DNA of 64,000 nt from Oreocharis arfaki (lineage: Eukaryota > Chordata > Aves > Passeriformes > Paramythiidae). Under the pieces are notes generated by a model, which had not been told where the DNA came from, ran no database searches, and saw only the letters and a list, made by a program, of their open reading frames with translations. This document shows positions 12,101 through 24,023 of this stretch, piece by piece (position 1 is the first letter of the stretch; each line of letters begins with the position of its first letter). The stretch covers positions 654,348 to 718,347 of the forward strand of contig VZRR01014165.1 in NCBI GenBank assembly GCA_013398015.1, given 5' to 3'. Both the position numbers and the translations under genes were made by a program.

Positions 12101-13525
12101 CACCGTTTCCAAACACTAGGACTTCGCAGAGTCATAGAATGATGACAAATTGTGTTCCACAAGAAAGAACAGAGCTGTGATGGGCCACAGGTATATTTTT
12201 TCTTTATACACCCATCCTGACAGATATAGCAAATGAGAATAATAACTTCAGCCACAAAAAATGGCCAGGGAGATTATTGTTATATTACTTGAATGCATGA
12301 CCTGCTCTCTTTTAAACCCTGAAAAAAATTTCTGGTTTTCACACGAACTCAAGGTGTTCAGGAGAAGGACAGACTGGAAAAGGCATGTGAAAATCAGTAT
12401 GTAATTTCCTTGTATTTCTGACCAGATATTTTTAGTTACTGTATTTACCTCTAATTAAAGACCTTGTATTTGAAGTCAGTTCCAGTCATCACCAGCTGCA
12501 ACACCATCAGATTTATGGATAGCCGGATAGTGCTGGTCCTAATGTCAGTCTCTTAATCAGTCTCTTAATGTCAGTCTCTTAATCAAAATGAACTTTCATG
12601 GCTTTAGTTCCTGATTTTAAGAAAAGCATCAGAATGACCAATTTTTATTCAACAGCAGCCACAAGTAAGCCTGTATTTATAGGCTGCACTTTAGTATTCA
12701 GTGTTTCTCAGAGCACAGACAACTTCCTAGTAAGAAAATCTGAGCTAGATTTGTTACTAAATGAACCTAGAGGACATCTTCAGTAAAAATATAGCGATAA
12801 ATAAAACACGCTGTCAGCTAAACCTTGATTTTATGGGATAGAAAGAGATTATCTGTCTAGGCCCTCTGACGATGGCATTCTGTAGCAGGCCTTAGGCTCA
12901 AACAGTGGACTTGTGATTGCCATGGACTTTTATAGCCACTGTAGCATTTCAGACAGGACACGAGAATACATTGACATGAACGCCATGAACGTATTTGAAT
13001 GACATGATAACCTTTCGATGTTTTTGCGAGCCCAAGTGGTAGATTCAGATTTCTCTCTCCTTGCTCCATCATAATGTGCGTTTCCAAAACCTTAGATCAT
13101 TTTCCTATTGTAAAACATATCCAGGTTGGAGTCTGCTCTCAGAACATATTGACACTCTTGTTCTGAAAGAGTTTTCATGAAAATATTTTTCGACAAGCAG
13201 GCTATTTTTAAACTGACGTGTTTTTTCTTTCGTTTATCTCCACTACAACGGACCATATTATACATTTTTGCTCCAGCCTGTGCTTCTACATGCCATCTCC
13301 ACATAATTCACAGACTTTCAGTAAAAGCAGACAAATCTTTCTGAGGTCTGTAGCTCAGATCTTCCATGGAATAACAAATATACCTTTACCCACACATCAA
13401 TACAAAATTCAAGAAAAAGACAAGGGAAGACTGCTAACAAACTCAGTGTTGTACAACACTGGTTCCTAAGACCACAAATATCATACATTTAAATTATACT
13501 TATTTATAGCAGTGATGACCACGTG
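12101..13525. other. Non-genic stretch between CR1 copy A and a solo LTR
   Basis: No gene recognised. It contains a three-unit 14/12/14-bp minisatellite at 12541-12580 and two short minus-strand open frames around 12857-13304 without recognisable domains. A CR1-tail-like motif near 12131 may be the remnant of another CR1 end. Confidence 0.6.
12541..12580. repeat. Short minisatellite, 3 units of 14/12/14 bp
   Basis: Units AATGTCAGTCTCTT (12541-12554), AATCAGTCTCTT (12555-12566) and AATGTCAGTCTCTT (12567-12580) run head to tail. The first and third are identical, and the middle one lacks two bases. Local tandem duplication. Confidence 0.85.
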
Positions 13526-13530
13526 AATTT
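13526..13530. repeat. Target-site duplication (left), AATTT
   Basis: AATTT immediately precedes the TG that opens the solo LTR, and the same five bases occur directly after its closing CA at 14116-14120. A 5-bp duplication is typical of ERVL-class integration. Confidence 0.8.
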
Positions 13531-14115
13531 TGTACTGGGTCTGTCTGAGATGGAGTAAATGTTCCTCACAGGAGCCCTCACAGTGCTGTGCTTTGTACTG
13601 GTAGCCAGAAAAGTGCTGGCAACACACCAGTGTTTTGGCTACTGCTGAGCAGTGCTGGCACAGTATCAGCACTGTCTCTCCAACATTTCACCTTCCCACC
13701 AGTTGGTTGGTGGTGGGCAAGATCTTGGGAGGGGAAATGTCCAGAACAGCTCATCCAAATTGACTGAAGAGATATTCCGTACCATATGATGTCTATTCGT
13801 ACAGCAACCATATCTAAGAGAAAAGGGTAGGAGGAGAAAGATTTTGATATTTTAATGTCTATCTTCCAGAGCAACTTCCATGTCTAGTGAAGCCCTTTTT
13901 CCTGGGAAATGTCTGGACATTGTCTGCTGGGAAATAGAAAATAAATATTTTATTTTTGTCTGCTTTTGCTTTATTAAACTGCCTTTGTCTTGACCCATGA
14001 GGGTATTTTTCTATCTTATTCTGTCCCTCTCCTGTCCTGCTGAGGAGAAGAGTGATACAGCAGCTTGGAGAGCACCTGGCATCCAGCCAAGGTCAGCCTA
14101 GCACAAGCATGGACA
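13531..14115 (+). mobile_element. ERVL-like (class III) solo LTR, copy 1
   Basis: A 585-bp solo LTR that starts TGTACTGGGTCTG and ends CATGGACA (TG...CA termini), flanked by perfect AATTT duplications. Internal landmarks match the widespread avian family I know: a GGTCTGNCTGAGATGGAGT-like head, CAGTGCTGTGCTTTGTACTG, ACACCAGTGTTTTGGCTACT followed by GCTGAGCAGTGCTGGCACAG, CAAGATCTTGGGAGGGGA, a poly(A) signal AATAAA at 13940-13945, and CTTTGTCTTGACCCATGAG near the 3' end. The direct repeat on both sides shows that only the LTR remains, so this is a recombination product and not a provirus. The TATA region has decayed. Confidence 0.9.
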
Positions 14116-14120
14116 AATTT
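14116..14120. repeat. Target-site duplication (right), AATTT
   Basis: Second copy of the 5-bp duplication, directly after the LTR's terminal CA. It pairs with 13526-13530 and fixes both LTR boundaries. Confidence 0.8.
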
Positions 14121-16484
14121 TCATCTCATTTGTTACGGTAATATGACATTATGTAATAATTCTGTACATGAAGATATTTCAAATAGTCAGTTTCTCCTAA
14201 TGTCATTGGACACTGGCTTTTCAATAAAGAGCTGTTGATTCTTGTAAAAATAATCTTTGCCTGTTGCCAGAAAAAAAACACCAAAATTATTTGTCTGTTG
14301 AAGCTTGAGACTTTGTAAAAGACCTTCATATAGCAGTTGAATTCAGAGCATTTTCAGAGGCAAAACTCTACACCGTAAAGATCTATTTAAACGAAAAAAA
14401 GTATTACTTTTGATAAGCCTTCAAGGGAGTTCATTTCAGAATAAATCTGTGCACAACTATACCTATTACCTGCCTAAAGTCCTGTCTCTCAAAAACCTGA
14501 TGCATGGTAATTTTCTTGTATTGTATTCCACATAGTAAAATGTGCATTCTTCTTAACACATAATTAGTTCTCTTGGGGCTTACACAAATTGTAGTTCTTA
14601 TACACCTGTGGCTAACACAAAGTAAATTTGAGTATTGAAAGCCTTAGGATCATGTCAATCTCTACAAGCTGCCCACTTGTGATAAGCATGGTCTTGCCCT
14701 TTGAATGTTTTATTGAACTACTAAATAAATAAATTAATAAATCATCCTGCCCTGCAACTCAAGATCCAAAGATGTATTATGTTCTATGTCTAAGATAAAA
14801 CACTCAACATGAAATATTAAAGTAATTATAGAATCAATATCAGAAGATTGATTAAAGTTGTTTATCTGAATAATAGAAAAAAAAATTGAAGAATAGTGAC
14901 ATTTCTTTGGTTGAATGAAACCTACTGTACATGACATTCAATTACTACACAGGGACCTTGTAATCACTACTCAGTCAAGCCAGAAAAGATGGAATGCTGT
15001 CAAGATCTTCAAACCAGAGTATGACTAATTAATGAAAATCTGTTGTCAGTTTTGAGGTTTAATCCCCAGGTTGGATGACTATTTTGTTCTATCTCAATGA
15101 ATGACTGTTCTTGGCTAGATCTAACAATTCCATGAAAAATTTCTTCTGTGCCTTCAGCAGTGTTGGAGTGGGCTATAGGATCCCTCTTTTCTAGATGGCT
15201 GGTTTAAACCAGGCCTCAGAGAGGATTGAATTGCTTTGGTCTGTGTGAAACAAGCCCGGTGATACATGGCTGTTGACTCATGAAAAGAAACATTAGAGCT
15301 ACTGGTGTTTGCCATATCTTTTTGAAATCGCGGCCAAGTAATCTAGCATAGCTACACTCAAATGTTGAACTATTATCTTCATGGTAAGCTTAATTTTGTC
15401 TGTTTTTTAATTGCTGTAGTTTTATGTGAATTAAAAGAGGACATCACAGGGCGGTAAATTGCCACTTTATTAAATACTACATTTGCTTTCAAAAATCTAC
15501 ATTTCTTATACACATTTTAAAAGTTGATATATTAACTAATAATTCAAAATAGACTTCTCTGTGTGTATCTTCCCCCTCTTACATCATTACTATGTGAACA
15601 GTGGCATACTGTGGGATCTGTCCCCATGTGTTAAAGTCCTGGGATCAGTCCAGTAGGAATAAAAAGACCGTATGTGCTAAAGCATGTGTTTAGGAAGCAT
15701 TTTTAATTGTTCACATTGTCATTAAAGAAATAATTCAGTCTTTTGAAAAAATGAGAGGAAATGCCTATTTGTTAGCTGTTAACACCTTTTTGTTTTGAGA
15801 AAATAAATGTGCAGAAAAAGTAGTGGGAGATGGAGAGAAAAAGTGGGGAGGGGATGGAAAGTAGAATTTTGTTGGAAATGGACAGCTTTGCATTTCCTGG
15901 AATTCCTATAGAAATATATAAAGCAGTAGTAGGTGTTTGAAAAGCTCCCTTGCTGTACTGCAGTAAGCAGATGATTTGTTTCAGAGCAGCTAATAGGCTT
16001 GTGTTTGCCCATCTTTTGGGCTCTTTTCTAGAAATAAATTACATTCCATGATTTCTTTGCCCTCTTGATCCTATTACTCTGTGGGTCTGTGTTCTGGAGG
16101 GTGGAAAATGTGCACGTCCGTGTTTGTGTATGGGTTAAATCTGTCCTAAAATTTAGTTGGAAGTGGTCTTTGAATGCAATGGTGCTGGCTTTGGAGACCT
16201 AATGTCCTGAAATAAGCTTGCTTTTAAATATGTGTTTGAAACTTCTGTTGTTTTCCTATCTAAAGCGGAAAACCTACTGACTGCATAAGTGATGGAATTT
16301 AAACTCTCTGTACCTGCATGGTGTGTACGTCTATGGGAAGGCTCTTTACTGCATAGATAAAAGAGAGAGATAAAGGCCTTAGTGGAATTATGTGATTAAG
16401 AGATGATGGAACTGTTGGAGTAACTCCAAGCTGAAATTATTTGACTTCCCCTAAATTGATTCGAAAATTAGTAAAAGAAACAAA

Positions 16485-16515
<31 letters not shown>

Positions 16516-19500
16516 ACAACAACAAAACTAGGAACAGAAGCAAATTAGTATTTTTAAATTTCAATTAAAAAAGAAAGGAAAGGGCAAGAAAAAAGGATGT
16601 GATGTGGTTGAGTGGGAACCACCGAAATGCATAAAGCTGAGGAATGAGAGAGAATTTGAGATAATCTGTCTGTGAATGGAGAGAAGCAGGGAAGGAAAAA
16701 AATTGAAATGCAAGTTCTTAGAAAAAGACCAAGTCTAGTAGGACTCAGCACTAATTTCTACTGGGAGTTGAAAGGATGCTTTTAAATGTCTTTTGAAGTA
16801 GATAAGAATTTTACTTGTCATTTATCTGAAGCCAGTACCATTTCAGATCTTTTTACTGATTACACTTAATTTTGAATCAGATTTTGAGACTCAGTGTGTT
16901 CTAGTCTCGATATCTGCCCAGGATACTCTGTGATTCTCCAAAGCATATTCTGAAAATGTCTTCTACTAAAAATTCCACTTCATTTTGTCATTAATATATT
17001 TGAAAGGCTTGGACACAATTTATCTGTCTTAATGTTATCACTTTAAAATTTTTCATCCAAATCTGAGCTAGTCCCCCAGATTTTCTTTATTATTGATTTT
17101 AAAAAATCTGCATAAAAACATGACATTTCGTTTCATCTTGAGATATACATGTAAAATATGCTCGAGCTATTGCCCTCCAGTTCTGCCTGTTTATGAGATT
17201 CGAGTCACTAGCTGAAACTTTGGTACAAAGCTCAATCAGAAACATCTTTCCCTTTTTGTCTCATTATATGCAGTTCCTTTCTTTAATCAAACATAGGCTT
17301 AGCTTCCAGGAATATTTTTTATATTTAATTTTACTTATTTCCTTCCCCTCTGTTATCATTTAGATGTATTCCGCTAAACGTTTTTCATTTCATGTTTCTT
17401 CTTATTTCCTACACTTATGCCATAAAACCACGTTGTGAGAGAAGCTTCATGTAATAGTCTTAGCACTTGAGCCTCAGAGGTGCAGTGAAGGCAAAGTAAA
17501 CCGGGAGTCTAATAAAAATTATATAATACAGAGTTTGTAGAATCTTAAATTAAAAATCCCCAAGGAATAATGCTAATTTAATGCACAAAATTCCACTAGA
17601 AGCTTCGTAAGAAAGAAGTATTCTTTTCTAAACCCTGCTTCAAGGCAAACATCTTTAAAACTGAGAGCTGTTACCTGTGGGTCTCTTGTGGGTATATTGA
17701 GCTGGTATGTCAAGTTAAGTTTCTTCCTTTATGGAATATCTGGAGGAGGCTAAGATCCCATGTGTGGGCTGAAGCATCCACTGTCTAATGCAAGTTTCTA
17801 AGCTCTTATACTCCCAGAAGAAAGTCCAAAACTCTGCTTTTTCACGAGAGACCATTTGTTTAATTTTCAATACATTCCCACTCCCACCACTCCTCATGCG
17901 TTTTTAATAAAATATGTTCAACAGATCCTTCCATTTAACTAAAAATGTAGTTTTATGTGCTGGAGTGAATGTATCAGCTTTCTTGAATTCAAAGATTTTT
18001 TAGTCCACCTATTTCTTAAGAAGATCTCACCAGTGTCCACCTCTAGTTTACTTCATCTGGAAGGTATAAAGAAAGCAGGGAAAAACTACTCAACTACGTT
18101 ATGCTTTCTGTAATTGTGTTCTACTTTCCTATTTTTCAGTAATCTCAATGACGAATTGAAAAAATATATTGCAATTATTGCACATCATTGTCTTATTCCC
18201 TTACTTTTTCTTGCAATAGATTGCTCATTTAAAGTTTCTATTTAATGAGACGGTGAGTACCTACTACAAGAATATGTTATATGTCATTGACATACTTGTT
18301 TGAATAGAGATTTTTTCTGGACTCCCAGCTATGAAGGCCAGCTCTCTAATTTAAGTTTGAGACACTCATGTTTTCCATTCTATTAGTCTCTAAACTTTCA
18401 GCCATAAATTTAAGTGAAAGCACAACTGGAGTTTATAGCTCTCGAGATAAAAATCTTACGCTGTAAAATTTCTTAGGTAAAGAACCATTTTCTGTTGCTG
18501 GGGGTGTGAAACTCAGGCAAGGCTGCTGCAAGGTGTTTGTCATTCTACAGAGATGAGAAATTATTGATCTGCCCTTCATACGACAATGGAAATGGTGCAC
18601 ACTGGTTTCTATTCCTTTGATTCTGCAGTCCCAAGCCACAGCCTGTGTTGCTGGTACTAGTCTTGTGCTTCATACCTGAGGGACTGCAGAAATCACCAGC
18701 TGTGCAGTAAGTCACCCTCTTCTCACAGAGAAAGATGCCTTATGTGAAACCTCCTTGTGCAAGACAAATCGGCAGAAGAGGCAGTCAGACCGCCTGAGTT
18801 TAAGCCCATGACATCTGAAAGGTCCATCCTGTTTCCATTCCCTCAAAGGGAATCTTAAAATTAACTCCAGGAGGAACTAAGATGAATAGTGTGACTATCA
18901 TTCCTTTTTGCACTGGTAGAATTCAAGCTGAAAGATATTTCTGGATTTTTCTATTTTCTCTCAGTAGCTACTACTTTCTCATTCCTAGGCAGACTTCCAG
19001 AACCTGTGCATCGCTGTGCATCATTAAACTGTCCATAAGTGCATCAGCTACAGCTAATTAATGTGTTATGCCATGTACACAAAAACACAGCTAACAGTAC
19101 AGCATTTACTAACAAGCAACAGAGAGCACAGGCCCGTGTAGGGGTTAACATCTGTCAATTAGTTCATTTTTTCCCAAAATATCTACTCCTACTTGGTAAC
19201 ACAATCCTCTACCATGTATTCTTCTAAATTATAAAGGTGAAACTAACTATAAGGGCAAATAAAGGAAGGAATTGATTTAACTTTCAACCTGCCTTCCTCT
19301 TTTACTGAAAAAAAGCCCTGAAAAACCAAACCCAAAATCCATTTGACTTATGTTAGTGAAAGGTATTTTTGGCACATATCTAAATGTCTTTTGCACAGAA
19401 GGAAAATGAGACAAAAGGACAAATACTAAAAGGTAATACTGAGTATGGTTGTACTGAGGCCCAGTTTGGGATACAGGGATGCAGGCTGCGTTCACAGTTT

Positions 19501-21872
19501 CAAAGGGAGAAGTGTACACCTGCTTTAGGGAAATACTAACTTGCAGCTGCATTGTACAACATTTCAATGGAATCCCACTGCTCTGATTAAAAGGTGCTGT
19601 TCCACAGCCACATTATCTCATTCGCTTTGAAAGGGAAAGCAGGGGACTTGATCAAAACAGGCCTCCCCATGGCTGCATTCTCAGAGCCACTCTCACAGCA
19701 GAAGCAGATGATGGGAATGAGAATTACTCTTTGCTAGGATTGTTAAATAAGTATCTGATAGCAAAAATGCTTCTCACCTCTTCTCTGTTCTCCAGTCTTA
19801 TGGAAGAATTAGTAGTCCTGGCAGCTATCAATAACGTCCTTCAACTCTCCCTTCTCTCCACTGGGTTTCTATGAAAGTTCTGTCTGTAGATCCCATAATA
19901 TTTTGTTGTACTTTCTTCCTGCCTTCTAGAAGTTAGTATTATGGTTAATTATGAATTTTTTGAACAGACCAGAAAGTAATTTGCAGGTTTTTTTCATTGT
20001 CGTGAAAAGAGATGACAAATTCATTTTGTTGTTGTTAATAGATCATGTTTTTATTTGACTTATTTAAATCCTGGCTGTTTAGAAGACCTTGTGAATTATG
20101 CCAAAATTCCTAACTTACAGATAGACAATTATTTCATTGAAATAAAATATTGTCTCAGAAATTTTGAGCCACCTAAGAAGAGACACCTATCATCTTGCTG
20201 CACTGGAGTTCAGCTTAAGAATACCTAATTTTCACAGGGAATGTCAGTGAAAAATAACACAAGACTGGAAATCACTCCATTTAATATGGTTATGGCAGGC
20301 AGGTTGTTCAAATAAAAGCGTATGGCAGAAGTCTTAGTTCAAAGATCTGATAACATAGATACTGTATGCTGTAGGTAGGCAGGTTTGAAAAACTCACAAC
20401 ACTTTTCTCATCCATTACGATTTCCTCTGTTGTATCCCTAAACACTTTCTCTCTTCAGGAGGTTATAAAATCCTCTATGTCATCCGTCTGCCTATTCAGA
20501 CTGACCATAAGACAATGGAATAAAGGTGAGCAAATATACGTGAATAAGACAAAGGTTGGTTGGCTTTCATGCTGAAAATCCAAAGAAATTCTTGATTTGG
20601 AGCTTCCAGGTTCAGTCACCTGTTGGAAAAGTGATACACAGTGGTTTGTTCACCTGAATACAGCTGAGCTATGGCAGAAAATGTGTTGAATGTCCTGGAA
20701 ATAGAGACTATAGAGCTGGACAACAACTGTGAATGCTCTAACAAAACCCATGGATATTTTTCTCATAGGAGCTGGAACTCATCAGTGTAGAAAATGTCAT
20801 CACAGTATCCTACTTGGTAGCAGTACTAACCTATACCATTACTTTCCTATTCATCAGTGTTCCTAATGTATCGCTCTTTGAGATAAAAATGTTTAGGTCA
20901 AAAGCCAGAATCAAAGATTTCTGGGGTCACAGTGGATAATATAACCTTTTCTGTATTTTCCAAAGTCGGACAAAAATCTCTGTCAAATGTAATTTGCTCC
21001 AGTCAGCTTCATTATGTGGTCAAAAGGTGGAAATATAAGGCAGAGACGTGAAGGAAAATTTCTGACAGTGAGGAGAGGCTGGAGCATTAATGTTTACACT
21101 GTTCTGTCCAAATACTAATAAGTTAGAAGCTTGTCTTCCACTGCAGTCTGGCTTTGTTATACTTTTTTTTTCTTTTCTTAATTGTTATGTTCATACTTAC
21201 ACTGCCAAAAAAGCAGATTGTTTATGAACTGGCTGCCTGAGTACACAGCTCATATACTTGCACTACTGTTGTTACTTTTATCCTGTGCATATTTGGAAAA
21301 AACTATTGGCCAATTTTCACATGCATGTCTCCCCAGCTATTGCATCTGATGCACGACTCAGACTTCGTCATTTACACACAAGTGTATTTTTATACATTGC
21401 TGAACTTCTTATCTTTTGAGGGACAAATATAAAAATAAAAGGATTTCTTTCCACAAAAGACTGACAAGCCCAGAACTGTACTTAAGTTTAAATAAGTTGA
21501 CAATACTTCTTAAGCAATCTTCAAGCCTTTGAGCTCAAGTAAATTTGTTATATTTTTAGGGGCTTCTAGCTACTCCTCTACAAGGGGAAGAGAACCCTTA
21601 TTGACTTCTGAGTTCTTGATTTACGACTTATATTAATATTTGCTTTAATTTTAAGACATGCCAAATAAAAGGTGTAAATGGCATGTAGGTTTGGGGGCAT
21701 ATTACTTATAAAATAAATCTCTATTGAAATTGATTACATAGTCAGTGAGAGAGTTCTCAGTAATGAGTAGCTTGCAGACATGGTTTGTACTCAGACTTCC
21801 TAGGCCAAACAGTTACATTGTAGGTAATCCATTTTGCCTCTGTTTACTCTTCTTTCTGAAGCATCCTATGTG
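14121..21872. other. Non-genic AT-rich stretch with candidate plus-strand exons
   Basis: No known gene recognised. It holds an (AAC)n microsatellite at 16486-16526. Two segments with strong-looking plus-strand splice signals occur at 18220-18252 and 18629-18706, and a 27-nt minus-strand segment with weaker ones at 17701-17675. They are described under findings and are not annotated as genes. I see no reverse transcriptase, gag or env remnants between the two same-strand LTRs. Confidence 0.65.
16486..16526. repeat. (AAC)n microsatellite
   Basis: About thirteen AAC units with a single G interruption (ACG) near the middle. Simple repeat, likely polymorphic. Confidence 0.92.
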
Positions 21873-21940
21873 CTAAAAATATCTTATTGACTTGCAAAAG
21901 CAAAAAAAAAAAAAAGGTTATATTCAGTACTCCTAGAGCT
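21873..21940 (+). repeat. Gap-flanking duplication, left copy
   Basis: These 68 bp reappear at 22111-22178 on the other side of an N run, including an identical 14-base A-run. The only difference I see is A at 21922 against G at 22160. A near-identical sequence on both sides of a gap is best explained by failed merging of contigs or haplotypes. Confidence 0.88.
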
Positions 21941-22110
21941 NNNNNNNNNNNNNNNNNNNNNNNNNNNNNNNNNNNNNNNNNNNNNNNNNNNNNNNNNNNN
22001 NNNNNNNNNNNNNNNNNNNNNNNNNNNNNNNNNNNNNNNNNNNNNNNNNNNNNNNNNNNNNNNNNNNNNNNNNNNNNNNNNNNNNNNNNNNNNNNNNNNN
22101 NNNNNNNNNN
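21941..22110. other. Assembly gap (170 N)
   Basis: Unknown bases. Any open frame drawn across it, on either strand, is an artefact. Because of the flanking duplication, the true sequence here may be shorter than the scaffold suggests. Confidence 1.
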
Positions 22111-22178
22111 CTAAAAATATCTTATTGACTTGCAAAAGCAAAAAAAAAAAAAAGGTTATGTTCAGTACTCCTAGAGCT
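22111..22178 (+). repeat. Gap-flanking duplication, right copy
   Basis: Second copy of the 68-bp segment at 21873-21940, with G in place of A at 22160. After this copy the sequence continues without similarity to the left flank. Confidence 0.88.
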
Positions 22179-24023
22179 GGTAATGAAGGTAATGTCCTTA
22201 GAAATCCTTATAATCTTCATGACTAATTTTATATAACTTTTTTTTTTTTTGTGGTATTTTCTATTTTACTCATTTATTGCTCTGGTTCTTAATGACTTGC
22301 ACTAACATAAAGATAAATTTGATCAACTACATCAAAATTAATTTAGTTCTTCCTCCAAATACCTAAGTGGGTGTAATATATTGCGGTTAGATTGTCATAC
22401 TGACAGCGGTACTGCTTCTCAATGGGAGGGGGGGAGAAGAGAGAAAGAGAGAGAGAGAGAACGCTGACTTAACTCATTTCAGAAGCAATGGAAAACATCA
22501 TTTTAGAAGATAATGATGAACTATAATGATAGGTAAGAGAGCAAGATACAAATTATCAAGTCGACTTTCAATTCAGGCTGCTTTGTAGACTTCATCAACA
22601 CAACTGTCACGAAGAGGGCAGATAAAAGGTGAATATAGGTTCTCAGTGCTACCCTTTATCTCAGGAAAAATCTATTGCCACCACCTCAGAAAGATTATTT
22701 TTGTGTATGAGGAGCACTGAGTTATTTGAAGAGCTGATACATAGAGTGAATGACAGATTTGCATAAGTGGTGAGACATTTGGGGTGATTTCATGTATATT
22801 CCTGGGGGAGAGCTGGATTTGTTTTGTGAGGAACTGAGAGTGCCCGCAAGCCAAGGGTACTCAGCAATTTATAGAGCCTCTGAATCCTTGAACTGAATCT
22901 TTAATGTTATGCCCAGCTACAGAAGAACAGGCAGGCCAGATTTAGGCTGGAATATGTAAGTGAGAAGGCAGGAAAGCTGTTCTGCAGAGTGACCCTAACA
23001 AGACTGCTTCAGGTAGATGGTGTGAGAGAAGATTCTTTCAGTAGAGGCAGATATTTTTGACCTCAGTCGCAAAAGTCAGCTTCCAATTGTTGTGCAGTTA
23101 CCAACCCACAGCATACTGATGCATATAAAGCACCTCTGATAAAAGGACTGGTGGTTTCGCACAAAAAAAGAACCTGTAACCTCCCCTTCAATCCTCCCTA
23201 GCGCTAAGTCTGTGTTCGACCCTTTCCCAGACCCCAGCGAGGCTGTTCTGTTCTTGCTGCAGGACAGAGGTGTATTCCTTCCTGCCTTTCTCAGACCCAG
23301 ACACGTAAGATTTTTCTGGCTGTTCGCATGAACTCTGACCTAAATGGTACTTCTATTAATCAAAAAAAAGTATTGTTGGCTTTCCTCAGGCTTTGTCTGA
23401 CCTCAGTCTTCAGCAGTAGGAGGTTGTATCACAGATTCTGGAAAGAATAATCATTACAGGGCATCCTCTTACCACCTACCTCCCACAACTCACTGATATT
23501 TTCTCTGCATGTGTATTACTTTCTAAGTGCTGCCTTTTATCTGGCTTTTGCTGAACTACTTTCTGACTGATTCAATGATCTTTAGAGTTAACCTATCAAA
23601 GCAGTTAAGATAGTTAAATCAAAATTTACCAGCCTACTCAAATTTACTTGGTACATTACCTACCTAATGATTTTGCATTGCATGCACTGTCTTAGCTTCT
23701 AATTCAGGAAGGTCATCTGAACACCAAAGAAATGTGAAATTGTTTATTGATTTCTTAATTATTCAGTGCTTATGGTTACTTCTTCATATTCCACTATGTT
23801 GTGGTTGGGTTTTTTTCCCACTTGAAAGTTTAATAAACCAAAATATTAAAAACTAAACAAAACAGTCTTTAGTAACACAAAGGGCAAGACTGTGATTTTG
23901 AAAAATTGCTATTCAAATATTTAATCTGTTAAATTCTCATTGAGGGAATATTCCCTTATTTAAGTAGTTAGCTTTAATTTTACATATTTATATAATGTGC
24001 GTGCATATAAGTATGCATGCATG
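22179..24023. other. Non-genic stretch
   Basis: No gene recognised. It includes the purine tract at 22425-22461. A relatively GC-rich patch at about 23100-23330 contains a 42-nt open segment between a reasonable splice acceptor and a GTAAGA donor, but this is weak and is listed under findings. Confidence 0.6.
22425..22461. repeat. Purine tract with (GA)n
   Basis: A pure G/A tract: a G-run, then AGAAGAGAGAAAG, then about seven GA units. Simple repeat. A pure purine strand of this length could adopt a triplex in principle, but that is inference only. Confidence 0.85.

Noticed and set aside
17675..17701. 27-nt minus-strand microexon-like segment with a GTAACA donor
   Set aside because: The acceptor lacks a real pyrimidine tract, and segments this short with AG/GT edges are common by chance.
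21884..22141. Open frames of 75 and 85 codons
   Set aside because: They run through 170 N and exist only because N codons are not counted as stops.
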